A stretch of 64,000 bases of DNA, taken from positions 1,056,501-1,120,500 of the forward strand of contig OY540819.1 of the NCBI GenBank assembly GCA_961205875.1, given 5' to 3'. The notes under the pieces were generated by a model, which saw only the letters and a list, made by a program, of their open reading frames with translations, had not been told where the DNA came from and did no database searches. Positions 1-10,009 of this stretch are shown piece by piece. How positions within the stretch are numbered: position 1 is the stretch's first letter; every line of letters starts with the position of its first letter. The DNA comes from Sialis fuliginosa. Its lineage: Eukaryota; Arthropoda; Insecta; Megaloptera; Sialidae. Made by a program: the position numbers and the translations under genes.

Positions 1-813
1 TTTTTTGTTTTTTGGATTTGCTTTAAAGCCCCCTACAGGAACCATTTTTGATTTAGAAAAAAAAAATAGAAAAAGGGTTTTTTGTTTGGTTATATATTTT
101 AACGTGCCACATGCCTTGGTATAAAAAAAAATTTGTTTTACCTAGCTTTAGCTCCTTATTGCCCCCCCCCCCCCTGAAAAATTATTTATTCAATAAAGTT
201 GTACATATTTTACTAGAGGGTGTCATTTTACATGTTCAGTAAAATTTTCAAGTTTCTACCTTATATAGTTTATGAGCTATTTGGTTTTGAGTGAAAAGGA
301 CGGACGGACGGACGGACGACAAAGTGAATCTTTTTAACTTATTTCATTATTTAAAATCATAATTTCAGTGATACTTTGTTACTGGCATCTTTGTACTAAA
401 TTTTCAAAATATGTCAAACATCAATTTATTCAATGACTACTATGTTTTCATATAAATTATAGTTGTATACTGTACTTCATGTAAACAAAACACTACATAA
501 TTAAAAGTTTTTAGTCTTTTGATGTTATTTCTTAGGTTTGCATAAAATATTAATAGCTAAGAACATATTCTGAGAAATTATCTAACTACTGGTGAAAACC
601 ACATTAAAATCGGTTCAGTAGTTTTTGCTCAATGCATGAAATAAGTAACACATTTCGTGCCCAATTCACGCAATCGGCAGATAATTTGCTTAATTCATGA
701 ATAAAGCAACGGGTTTGCATTTTTCATGAATTAAGTAATTTTTTGCCGATTCCATGAAATAAACAATTTCACAGATTCGGCGTAACATACATACATATAC
801 ACCTATATTCACA
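1..813. other. AT-rich flank without a gene
   Basis: I see no gene here. The stretch holds a 13-C run (162-174), a short GGAC tetramer repeat (about 298-318), and near 592-613 the phrase aaaaccacattaaaatcgg. A relative of that phrase recurs at about 25825 and, inverted, at about 26010. From memory, phrases of this kind are common inside dispersed repeats of insects, so most of this flank is probably old transposon sequence. Confidence 0.5.
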
Positions 814-1682
814 CTAGTTGCATTTGAAAGGTCGTTTACTAGAATGTGTTAATTTATGTCTATTCAAATGACTTTTATCTTTGCAACTGTATTCACACCG
901 GTCGCATTTGAAAGGTCGTTTATCAGAATGTGTTAATTTATGTGTATTTAAATGACTTTTATCTTTGCAACAGTATTCACACCGGTCGCATTTAAAAGGT
1001 CGTTTATTAGAATGTGTTAATTTATGTTTATTTAAATGACTTTTATCTTTGCAACTGTATTCACACCGGTCGCATTTGAAAGGTCGTTTATCAGAATGTG
1101 TTAATTTATGTGTATTTAAATGACTTTTATCTTTGCAACAGTATTCACACCGGTCGCATTTAAAAGGTCGTTTATTAGAATGTTTTAATTTATGTTTATT
1201 TAAATGACTTTTATCTTTGCAACTGTATTCACACCGGTCGCATTTGAAAGGTCGTTTATCAGAATGTGTTAATTTATGTGTATTTAAATGACTTTTATCT
1301 TTGCAACAGTATTCACACCGGTCGCATTTAAAAGGTCGTTTATTAGAATGTGTTAATTTATGTTTATTTAAATGACTTTTATCTTTGCAACTGTATTCAC
1401 ACCGGTCGCATTTGAAAGGTCGTTTATCAGAATGTGTTAATTTATGTGTATTTAAATGACTTTTATCTTTGCAACAGTATTCACACCGGTCGCATTTAAA
1501 AGGTCGTTTATTAGAATGTGTTAATTTATGTTTATTTAAATGACTTTTATCTTTGCAACAGTATTCACACCGGTCGCATTTAAAAGGTCGTTTATTAGAA
1601 TGTGTTAATTTATGTTTATTTAAATGACTTTTATCTTTGCAACTGTATTCACACCGGTCGCATTTAAAAGGTCGTTTACTAG
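814..1682 (-). CDS. C2H2 zinc-finger array exon (locus C), ten fingers, partial
   Basis: A minus-strand open frame without any methionine encodes ten complete C2H2 fingers, each exactly 28 codons (84 bp), of the form C-x2-C-x12-H-x3-H. Every finger contains CDRCEY and KDKSHLN, with linkers of the type HS[DN]KRPFKC in place of TGEKP. The usual aromatic residue before the helix is Cys. Helix positions -1, 2 and 3 are D, S, H throughout, while position 6 runs K K T K T K T K T R from the N-terminal side. The units therefore alternate with a 168-bp period. An eleventh finger breaks at a TAG (814-816). The frame ends upstream exactly where a transposon starts (1683), and I found no first exon beyond it. 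Sequence-specific nuclear DNA binding is the family role. As it stands this is an orphan exon, possibly a pseudogene. Confidence 0.75.
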
Positions 1683-3437
1683 CAAGGTTAGTAAATGTAT
1701 AAGTTGCCTCATAACTTTTTGACCAATCAGCGGCTGAATGGGGATGACGTCACCCTGAGGAACCTTTCAAACGTTGTTTCATATATTAAAGTTGTTTTCA
1801 AATTATTTCGAAATTTTGGATATTTGTATTTAAAAAAAGTAAATATTTTTGTTTATTACAGATGCACAAATTATTACATACAATATTTCTTCATAAAAAT
1901 TACAAATGATGTCAGAAATCAATGCTTAAGGTATTTCTCGGGGAGAAACAAGGTACGCTATATGTTAGAAAAGGAAAAAAAGTGTAGTATAAAATCAAGA
2001 TAGCCATGATACAAATTAAAATAAAATTTGGCAATGTTGAGTATATATTTACTATTGCGCATGCGCGACTTTTGTATTCCCGATGACAGCTACATATTAT
2101 TTAATGTTTTTATGTGATAACGTGTACAATTATTTGCAGCTGAATTTGTTATATATGTATTATAAGTTTATAATTAAGAAATAATTTTTATTACTTTTAA
2201 TTATTCCTTGAAATTAAAAGAATAATATATTCTACACGTACGATTTTCAAATACCGCGGCAATTGTCAATATTTTGCAGCGTTGTCATAGCTAATACCGT
2301 AACATTTTTTATCAGAAAATAAGTTTTTATTTTACTTATAACTAAAAACGGGGTGGTAAAAAAACTTGAGATTTTATATATTAACTCCAATTATATTAAT
2401 TTAGTTTTTCTCAAAATTTCAAAAATTTCTTGATCTTCCTTCGCATAAAATTATTTACTTTTTCATTGAAAATCCGCTTAAAATATCCCTATACTCGCAT
2501 GTTAAATTTTTGATTTTATTTTGACGATATCTTCGCTCACAGATGGTCAATCATTTTAAGATTTTGAATGGAGCTTCTAATAACCTTTTTTTAGTTTTTT
2601 ACAAAATTTGAGCTTACTCTTGAATCTTTTAATTTTTCCGAGAAATACCTTAAAGAAAATACATTTGTTGGTTACACATAAAAAACGCTTGTTTAAAATA
2701 GGGTGACCATTCGTCCCGCATTTTGCGGGACAGTTCCGCATTTTGACCCATTGTCCCGCATCATTAATGTCCCGCAAAATGTCCCGCATTTTGAATACTT
2801 GTCCAGTTTTTTTACATTTTTACTACTGTTCAATGTAATCAATTTGGTATCGCGAATTTTAATAAAATTGAAATAGGTATGTTAACAATTAAAAAAACTC
2901 TATTAATTCAGTAAATGTAGGTAATATAATAAAATTCACATAAAATAAACATAGCAGATAAAAAAAAGTAATTGTTACAAATTTTATTTAAAAATTATAC
3001 GTCATCTATGGTAGCGAATTTAAAAATAACGAAAATGACAATCGTATATAAGTTCTCGTTATGAATGTGCAATATAACATTTGTTATTCTTTATTAATAA
3101 TAATTTAAAAAAAGGTCTTTCATTGTCACCCCCCCCCCCCCCCCCCCCGAAAAAACAGTCCCGCATTGCCTTCTCAAAAAAATGGTCAGCCTAGTTTAAA
3201 ACTATAATTTATAATAATACAATAATAAAAATTTAGATTTAAAACTCAGTACACTATCAATATCAAATGAAAATATTTAAAAACAACTTACAATAAATCA
3301 GCTTAACTAAAATAAAGAGTAAATATAGTTTGACAGCCATTTATAATGTCAAAGAGTTCCTCACGATGACGCAATCTCCCGTCTCATGCCACTCCCCGCA
3401 CAGAGTTATGAGGCAACCTTGTACTTTACTAACCTTG
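1683..3437. mobile_element. Non-autonomous DNA transposon with ~35-bp TIRs, disrupting the locus C edge
   Basis: The left end caaggttagtaaa (1683-1695) and the right end tttactaaccttg (3425-3437) are inverted copies. The similarity continues inward over gttgcctcataac and, after a divergent patch, over gatgacgtcaccctgagga, which faces a matching block near 3350-3385. No recognisable transposase lies inside. About 1.25 kb remains once the nested 495-bp hAT-like insert is removed. A perfect NRF-1-like palindrome (GCGCATGCGC, 2057-2066) lies within. I could not find a convincing target duplication; a TA is possible. Superfamily unknown. Confidence 0.65.
2699..3193. mobile_element. hAT-like MITE with perfect 8-bp target duplication
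   Basis: The termini tagggtgaccatt (2699-2711) and aatggtcagccta (3181-3193) are inverted repeats with one mismatch. The direct 8-bp duplication gtttaaaa sits exactly outside both ends (2691-2698 and 3194-3201). Subterminal GTCCCGCA motifs repeat several times near the left end. The right end has a 20-C run (3129-3148). There is no coding capacity. The 8-bp duplication and TAGGGTGACC-type ends fit the hAT superfamily. Confidence 0.85.
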
Positions 3438-3917
3438 TATGGCTGCCACAATTTATTCTAAGTACCACGTGACCAAGTAAATATTTATTCCTTGCAAAAA
3501 GATCGGAATAAATTTAACGGTATGATATAGTGATATTTATAGTGAATTTGTTATTTTTATTCCGTTTTTAGTAATTTTTCGTTCTAAATGTTGAACTAGT
3601 CGACATCAGAAAGAGAAGAACTTATCTGTAGCAAGTGAAACAACAATACTATTTTTACTACCTAGTACTGTTGCTATTTATTCATCGAGTAAACTTATCT
3701 GCCTTTTATAATACCGGCCCTATATACTATATATAGTAGATTTTAATTTTTGTTATGTCAGAATGTTTTTTATTGCTTTTCTTTCAGTAAATTAAATAAA
3801 TTTTTTAATATTTTTTCTCGATATGCTCGCGTCTCCTATTTAGTTTTATCGCACCCCCATGGAAAATCCAATTGTTTTCCCATTATAATGTTTTCACATT
3901 AGTCGCAAAATAACCTT
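3438..3917. other. Intergenic, nothing recognised
   Basis: AT-rich sequence between the transposon and locus A. Reading both strands I saw no finger motif, no acidic first-exon motif and no clear repeat, so it does not supply the missing 5' part of locus C. Confidence 0.4.
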
Positions 3918-4894
3918 TTATTTCTTAGTATGTGTCAGTTTATGTCGTGCTAAATCAGCCCTACGTATACAGCTGAGATCGCAATGGTCGCATTTAAAAG
4001 GTCTTTCATTGGTATGTTTAAGTTTATGGATTGTTAATTGAGAGTTTCTTTTACAGATATAATCACACTTGTCGCATTTAAAAGGTGTTTCATTAGTATG
4101 TGTTAGTTTATGGCTTGATAAATTAGAGTTACTTTTACAGCTATAATCGCAACGGTCGCATTTAAAAGGTTTTTCTTTAGTATGTGTTAGTTTATGGTAT
4201 ATTAAATACTGGTTAATTGTACAGCTATAATCGCACTCGTCGCATTTAAAAGACCTTTCATTAGTATGTATAAATTTATGGCTTGATAATTGATATTTAT
4301 GTATAAAAGTACTTTCACATTGGTCGCATTTAAAAGGCCTTTCATTAGTATGTGTCAATTTATGGCTTGATAATTGATATTTATATATAAAACTACGTTC
4401 ACATTGATCGCATTTAAAAGGCTTTTCATTAGTATGTATAAATTTATGGCTTGATAATTGATGTATATGTATAAAACTACGTTCACATATGTCGCATTTA
4501 AAAGGTCTTTCATTAGTATGTATTAGTTTATGCGTAGCTAACACATCGCTACGTTTACAGCTATAATCGCAATGATCGCATTTAAAAGGTCTTTCATTAG
4601 TATGTGTTAGTTTATGTCTGACTAAATCCATGCTACGTTTAGAGCTATAATCGCAATGGTCGCATTTAAAATGTCTTTCATTAGTATGTTTTAATTTATG
4701 CTTTGCTAATTGAGAGCTACGTTTACAGCTATAATCGCATTGATCGCATTTAAAAGGTTTTTCATTATTATGTGTTAATTTTTGGCGTAATAATTTTTTT
4801 TTTTTTTACAGTTATCTGTTTTCATAAGATCTTCATTTTCTTGTTGTTCGTTTCCAGTTTGTGGTGTATTTTCTTCTTTAACAAGAGGGTCTTC
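3918..4894 (-). pseudogene. Zinc-finger gene, locus A, exon 2 (ten fingers, frame broken by poly-A)
   Basis: The exon starts after the acceptor TTTTTCAG (complement of 4895-4902) and continues exon 1 in phase 0 with EDPLVKEEN, a psi-K-x-E motif. It then reaches a run of 14 A on the coding strand (4794-4807) and ten C2H2 fingers down to a TAA at 3918. Fingers 4-6 have the classical Phe (CERSF-type). The others carry Cys or Ser there (CDYSC-type). Linkers are HTNERPFK-like. The 14 A put the acidic part and the fingers in different frames: 977 bp is one base short of a multiple of three, and 12 or 15 A would join them. The first in-frame Met of the finger frame is only at 4631. Compared with locus B, about 36 residues before the fingers are missing. 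Either this is a pseudogene, or the homopolymer length is polymorphic or misassembled. Confidence 0.7.
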
Positions 4895-4966
4895 CTGAAA
4901 AACGATCATTCGTAATTCAATAAATAATAAACAATATATTTTTAGTTATATGAGTTCTATAATACG

Positions 4967-5950
4967 AATAGTAATATTTATTTCTTGTTTTTTATGGTCT
5001 TCAAGGAAATTTAAACGTCATCATTATTTTAAACAGAAACCTGTAGTTTTTTTAAATAATCTTAGGGGTCATCCATAAATTACGCCACATGTTTAGGGGG
5101 AGGTGGGTTTACAAAGTGTGACAAGGGGGGAGGATCAGGAGTCACAAGCTTTGTGACATCACATCTAAAAAATAAAATGAATTTAATATGAATTCTTAGA
5201 GAAAAAAATTGAGGGTTCTCAGTTACTTTTTTTTTCAAACGTGCTTTGTAAAAATTCATATAATTTTTATTTATAAATGACTAAATTTTATATAAATAAA
5301 AATAAGGCTAATACGGAGAGTCTGGGGGTCCTCTGTCAGATTTGTGAAAAATCACGTATATAGTTATTCAGAATAGAGTTGACACGCATGCGTGACTAGA
5401 TCAGGGTTACCAACTTTTATAAATCACGCATTTTATAAAACGACTGGCCACGTTTAGCTGTGTTATATTTAATAATTTAGTTTAAGTTAGAGTAGTCCAG
5501 ATAGATTGTGGGGGGGGGGGTTACAAGAACCTTAGATAAGGCGGGAGGGGGGGGGGGGAACCATGGTTCCTTATTATACGTGAAAAGAAAAAGTTAGATA
5601 AAAAGATACAAATAAAACGTTTATTTTGGTCTAATAAACTTATGTAGACTTTTTTTAACATTTTGTATTTTTTGCTTGTGTTTGCTTAGTTAAAAAATAA
5701 ATTAAAAAAAAAAGATTTAGAATTTTAAAAATAATTCTCCAAATTTTATTTAACCAAATTAAACATTTTTTGTATCTTGTATTTATTTTCTAAAGTTTAT
5801 GGTTTCTGAGTAAAAAATTCTTGAAAATTCAAAATGTCAAATTATTTTGTTAGTTACATACCTACCTTGGAAAACTTAGGTTGTTTAAAAAGTTTATAAC
5901 GAATGATTCGTGTTTTTTCACATAGAATAAGATTACTAAATAAAAACTAA
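4967..5950. mobile_element. Degraded copy of the palindromic fold-back element
   Basis: Positions 4967-5064 match 23055-23152, and 5571-5950 match the following part of the 22944-23810 element, including the tcttgtatttattttctaaag and ttatggtttctgagtaaaaa stretches. The outer ends with the acagggtgggg terminus are missing. The copy is interrupted at 5065-5570 by a MITE, so the MITE arrived later. Confidence 0.65.
5065..5570. mobile_element. MITE of the ggggYcatcc family, copy 1
   Basis: It starts ggggtcatccat and ends accatggttcc, which are imperfect inverted ends, with TTA on both sides (5062-5064 and 5571-5573). The interior repeats gtgaca motifs and has G runs of 11-12 bases (5510-5520, 5547-5558). 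The insertion splits a phrase that is continuous in the element at 23150. It shares its left 100 bp with the copy at 7061. The TTA/TAA duplication suggests a PIF/Harbinger-like mobiliser, which is inferred only. Confidence 0.65.
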
Positions 5951-6100
5951 TAATATTCATTGTAAATAATATTACTGTATATAAAATAATTGAGTAGAAA
6001 CCTCTGTTTATTGAACTTCTGTCAAACATGCTATATATGCAACCTAACCTGTATTTACTAACATATGATTCAATTTTAACTCTCACTATGTATTACTTAC

Positions 6101-6337
6101 CTCATATTCCTGTTTATAGTAATTAGAGAATTCATCATCATAGGTTTCAGTATTGATGTATTCTTTTTCTTCTTTTATGAACTCCTGTTTGCAATGTTTA
6201 GGAAATTCATCATTGGTATCAGTATTGATGTCTTCTTTTATAAACTCCTGTTTATAATATTTAGAAAATTCATCATTGAATTCAATGTCGATGTCTTCTA
6301 TTTCATCTTTTATATATTCCTGTTTAACGTGAAACAT
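6101..6337 (-). CDS. Zinc-finger gene, locus A, exon 1 (acidic psi-K-x-E repeat module)
   Basis: Seventy-nine codons run from the ATG at 6337 to GAG, followed by a GTAAGT donor (6095-6100). The frame dies four codons into the intron, which supports the splice. The product starts MFHVKQEYIKDEIEDIDIE and consists of about three repeats of 21-24 residues, each starting KQE[YF]IK and ending in a DDEF/NDEF-[SP]-x-[YH] motif. Acidic residues dominate. The motifs VKQE, IKDE, IKED and IKEE fit the SUMO-acceptor consensus psi-K-x-[ED]. Locus B has a single-repeat version of 37 codons. The start is chosen because HVKQE is the shared N-terminus of both paralogs. The likely role is a regulatory or protein-interaction leader of a nuclear zinc-finger protein; this is inference. 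Confidence 0.7.
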
Positions 6338-6379
6338 TTCAACACAGTAATATTACAATACAAACTTGCTTTAAAACGG

Positions 6380-6460
6380 TTTCAATATCCTGAAGACAAT
6401 CGATGTCTTATATCTGTATTTATTCTTTTATATCTTCCTGTTTTTATTGAAACATTTCAA
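6380..6460 (-). pseudogene. Relic first exon upstream of locus A
   Basis: On the minus strand this matches exon 1 of locus B (19666-19776) over the KQEDIK and DIDCLQDIE parts, including the phrase tttcaatatcctgaagacaa on the plus strand. It has lost its ATG and gained in-frame stops. Locus A thus carries two first exons: this dead one, and the longer repeat-bearing one at 6101-6337. Confidence 0.65.
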
Positions 6461-6734
6461 TAAAGAATGTATTAGGGTAAACTATACAATGATTGGCACT
6501 TTAAGCTAAAACTCGATTTTGAAAGACGATATTTTTTTAGATAATCAGTATTACAGGTTAAATTATGGTGGATACTGATTTGTAGGGATTAAGGAATATA
6601 ATAAAACATTTATATTAATTATAAGTATCCAATTATAAAATATAATCCAAAAAGAACAAAAAATGGTAGAAAAGCACAATTATTGGCACACTTGGCATAG
6701 TAATTGACACTATAGGTATCAGTAATTGGCACTT

Positions 6735-7440
6735 AATATATTTCTATTAAAAATAAAGTTTCAGTAAACAAAACATATATTTCATACTTATAAAATCACA
6801 TTATATGATATTAATTATAAAATACATATTAATAATAAACTTTTACCAAACAAAATGTTTTTTTTCCTTCTAAAATCACATTAATTAGCATTAATTATCA
6901 AAAACAAATTCATAATAAACTTTAAGCAAACAAAATATGTTTTTTACTTCTAAAATCACATTAAATGATATTAATAATAGTAAAATATATATTAATAATA
7001 AACTTTTAGGAAACAAAATATTTTTTTTACTTCTAAAATCACATTAAATGATATTAATAAGGGGCCATCCATAAATTACGTCACACGTAGGGGGGAGGGG
7101 CTCGACGAAGTGTGACATTGTGTGACAAGGTGGAAGGGGTCCTAAATTTTGTGACATCACATTTCAAAATATAATATACTAGCTTTTTTGTAGACATTTT
7201 AAACATTTGAATAATTTTAAGATGTAAAATTGCAAAAATGTGACGTTATATTAGGTAGGGGGGGGGGGTCTCACAAATGTGACCAGCTGTGACAAGGACG
7301 GGGGGAAGGGGGTGTAAAAAAAAACATGGCCCCTAATATAGTAATATATACATATTTAATAATAATACTTCTAAAATCACAATAAATATTAATTATACAA
7401 ATATAAATATATTATAATATTGTTTAAATTCCAATATTTT
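6735..7440. repeat. 81-bp tandem repeat, about five copies, split by a MITE
   Basis: The phrase cttctaaaatcac (first copy cttataaaatcac) recurs at 6786, 6867, 6947, 7030 and 7368, at spacings of about 80-83 bp except across the MITE at 7061-7333. Each unit also carries a poly-T stretch and aataataaacttt. The repeat shows what the MITE target looked like before insertion. Confidence 0.75.
7061..7333. mobile_element. MITE of the ggggYcatcc family, copy 2
   Basis: It begins ggggccatccataaattac and ends catggcccc, with TAA directly on both sides (7058-7060 and 7334-7336). It has repeated gtgaca motifs and an 11-G run (7258-7268), and at 273 bp is shorter than copy 1. It interrupts one unit of the 81-bp tandem repeat. 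Confidence 0.8.
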
Positions 7441-7571
7441 AACTATTTACATTCTCTTTGTCAGTCTTTCAATACGCAAATATCTGTCTTTACCCTCTCA
7501 CCTGGCTTTCTCAATTATTCCAATTCTTATAAATATAAAACATAATCGTTATTATAATTTTTGGTTTCTAA

Positions 7572-7650
7572 TAGGGTGACCCTTTTTTAAGAAGGTAATG
7601 CGGGGCGGAATTTTTTGGTGAGGGGGGGGGGTAATTTTTTTTTAACAATA
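7572..7650. mobile_element. Fragment of the hAT-like MITE end
   Basis: The sequence tagggtgaccc followed by gaaggtaatgcgggg and a 10-G run (7622-7631) matches, in inverse orientation, the right end of the MITE at 2699-3193. The opposite end was not found, so this copy is truncated or too degraded to delimit. Confidence 0.55.
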
Positions 7651-8631
7651 ATAAGTTTATTACAATTAAAATATTTTTTAGTTAAAAAAATTATGAAATT
7701 AATTTTATAATGTTCATTAATAATTTTTCACTGGTCTATGCATTATTTTTCAAATAAAGTTTGAACACCATGTGTGGATGACCAATTTGAGATATTCACA
7801 AACATAACAAATATTTGTCACATCTACATCACCAATACGCATAACCATGTGAAGTGCCGCCTAGACGATACTTTAGGCATGTTTTAAATTTTCTGAAATA
7901 AAGTTAGATTAGTTCTGAAAGTGATTATTAAATAAAAACGTTGAAAAGAAAACACAATGGAAATTAGACTATTAATTAGCAATTCAGAAACGTATAGTGA
8001 CTGATATTTAAATTTTGATTATAATGATTGGCACCCTGCTCTGGGTATAGTTATTGTCACTGCCAAGAATTAAAAAAAAAAAATTTCTTTATAAAATAAC
8101 TTCAAAATTCTATTTAGTTTCGATTATACAATTTTTTAGGCATTTAAAACAAATAATTAATTTGGAAACATTTGTTTAGTGATTGGCATGAGTGCCAATA
8201 AATTAGTTTTTAATAAAAACAACAATATCAATTTTGGCATAGTAATATTAACGGTTATATTGAATAAAATGCATAAAATACAGTTCAAAATGACATTTTA
8301 ATTTATATCAAAGTAAATACAAAGCTCATTTTGCAAGTAGCATAAGAAAATAATAATTTATAGAATGATAAAGTTTACTTACTTCTTAAGGAAATTTTAA
8401 CAAATGTCAAGAAACACAGCACCACACTCACTCTCCGACTTTTTATATTTTATACGCCAATATTGTCAACTGTAAAAATGTTTCTACTTGTTGATATTTA
8501 AACAGTAACTACATGAGTAAACAATAAAATATTTAAAAACGATATATATAGTTTGCAATTCTTATTATTTGTTAATAAAGTCAAAAGTGCCAATCACTAC
8601 TGTAGTGCCAAAATTAGTATAGTTTACCCTA

Positions 8632-8800
8632 CATAGGTATTATAATTCCAACTTCCAACTGCTATAATATTATACTTTCCGCGCATGCGCACGTTCTCTG
8701 TTCTGTGATTGACATGTCCTAGAACAGTGATACTCAACATTTTGGTCTAATCGAGATTGAAATTTTACAAATTTACGACAGTAGTATAAAAGTTTAAAAT
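8632..8800 (-). promoter_or_regulatory. Candidate promoter block of locus A with NRF-1/Ewg-like site
   Basis: This block recurs upstream of locus B (22227-22380) with shared pieces ctctgttctgtg, tagaacagtga and actcaacattttt, which suggests a duplicated 5' region. At 8681-8690 lies the palindrome GCGCATGCGC, the core of the NRF-1 (insect Ewg) site. No TATA box or mapped start is claimed. Without the 6473-8631 element it would lie about 190 bp upstream of exon 1. Confidence 0.4.
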
Positions 8801-10009
8801 CCCGCCAATTTGTATTAACTGCCAGTTGTTGGGAGTATACAAAACAGAAATAAAATTTAAAAAACACGTAAATTAAGAAATGTTTAATAATATGAATTTT
8901 AAAAATCGCGCTATTCTCCAAATGAAATTCGCCCCGCCCACTTTATGTATTTATGTTATCTATGACTACACTGTTATTTTCACAGATTCGTTAGAATTAG
9001 TTACCGTAAACTGCAGTTCAACCTAATACGACAATTAGGGCATAATGTACAAAAGTTGTAGTTGAAGTTTCAATTTTTTACAACGTTCAATAGAAATAAG
9101 AATTTTTGAAAATTTGTAGTTTTGTTTCCTCGCCATATCAAAGATACGGAAGCTTTGTGATCGTTTTAAAACTTTTAATGTTTTTCGATAGAACCTCGCC
9201 ATAAAAAGTTAACAGGGTTGGACATTTAAAATGAGTTACCTGTATATTATATACCTACTGATTTTATTATTTCATCTACTTTTTTATTTTCACAAAATTT
9301 GTACATAAAATCAATTAATTTCTCACATGGCGTGCCCGATCAAGTTGCAGTTCCAGCCGTAACGGAAAGTCCACTGTAAAAAAATTCAGTTTGACTATTT
9401 GAGGGGGTGTTCCTACGTAATTTGATGCGCTGAATACGAAAAAAAATGTGAAAAAAATCTTGGAGGAAACTTGACTTTTCAAGGTCAAATTTATTGTTGT
9501 TGCCATTTTAGCTTCAAAATTGGTAAGCTCACGTATAGGCCACCACAGCGTTTGTAGTAAAATACACCCCCCCCCCCCCTGGAAAGAGTAGATTAATGCA
9601 ATGTTGTATTCTATTTCTATAATCTACTTGTGGAAAAACAAATAAAAAAATTAAATAAATGAAAGTTTATTGATGTAATTATTTGTGTACAAGTTTTGTA
9701 TTTTTTGTAGTATACAAATATAATTTATAACTATTCTTAATAAATACATTTTTATAACTAGATACATATTTTTATACAAAAATTAATGTACAAATTCAAT
9801 ATTATAAAATTCCTAGTTCTATTTTATCTCCAGATGAAATAATCATATCAATATATTGCCAAAGAAAATATTACGAATTTATATTTCGAAAATTGAGCTG
9901 CTTACAAAAAAACTCAATGCGGCAAAAATTGCCTTTTACTGAATTAACTAGAATGTCTTGAGTTACTAAAAAAAAATACTCGTTCTTTTCATCTCGAATA
10001 TGTGTTAAT
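8801..10009. other. Intergenic, no gene seen
   Basis: AT-rich. It contains a 13-C run (9568-9580) and short phrases typical of mariner-like MITE ends near 9210-9245 (gggttggacatttaaaatg). No coding region could be supported on either strand. Confidence 0.35.

Larger units (their letters stand above)
4895..6100 (-). other. Intron 1 of locus A
   Basis: The donor GTAAGT lies at 6095-6100 and the acceptor CAG at 4895-4897, both on the minus strand. Nearly all of the 1.2 kb is transposon: a degraded copy of the palindromic element found at 22944-23810, itself split by a MITE. Near 6020-6060 it keeps the phrase cttctgtcaaacatgct, also present in intron 1 of locus B and in the relic near 10380. Confidence 0.7.
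6473..8631. mobile_element. 2.16-kb TIR element inserted just upstream of locus A
   Basis: The ends tagggtaaactata (6473-6486) and tatagtttaccctа-type complement (8618-8631) are inverted repeats. The subterminal motif gattggcac/gtgccaatc occurs several times near both ends and in the middle (for example 6490, 6692, 8027, 8183, 8588). A TA duplication is plausible. No transposase is seen. It contains an 81-bp tandem repeat, a MITE and a hAT-like end fragment. In locus B the corresponding interval lacks this element. Confidence 0.65.

Noticed and set aside
814-1682. Regular 84-bp repeats as a CRISPR array
   Set aside because: The period is a whole number of codons, the units have no unique spacers, and the translation gives perfect C2H2 fingers.
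1695-2003. 102-codon frame inside the first transposon
   Set aside because: It begins within the inverted terminal repeat, has no recognisable domain, and is rich in residues expected from AT bias.
5862-6086. Hydrophobic 74-codon minus-strand frame
   Set aside because: It lies in intron 1 of locus A, partly inside the decayed palindromic element. The hydrophobicity follows from AT-rich codons.
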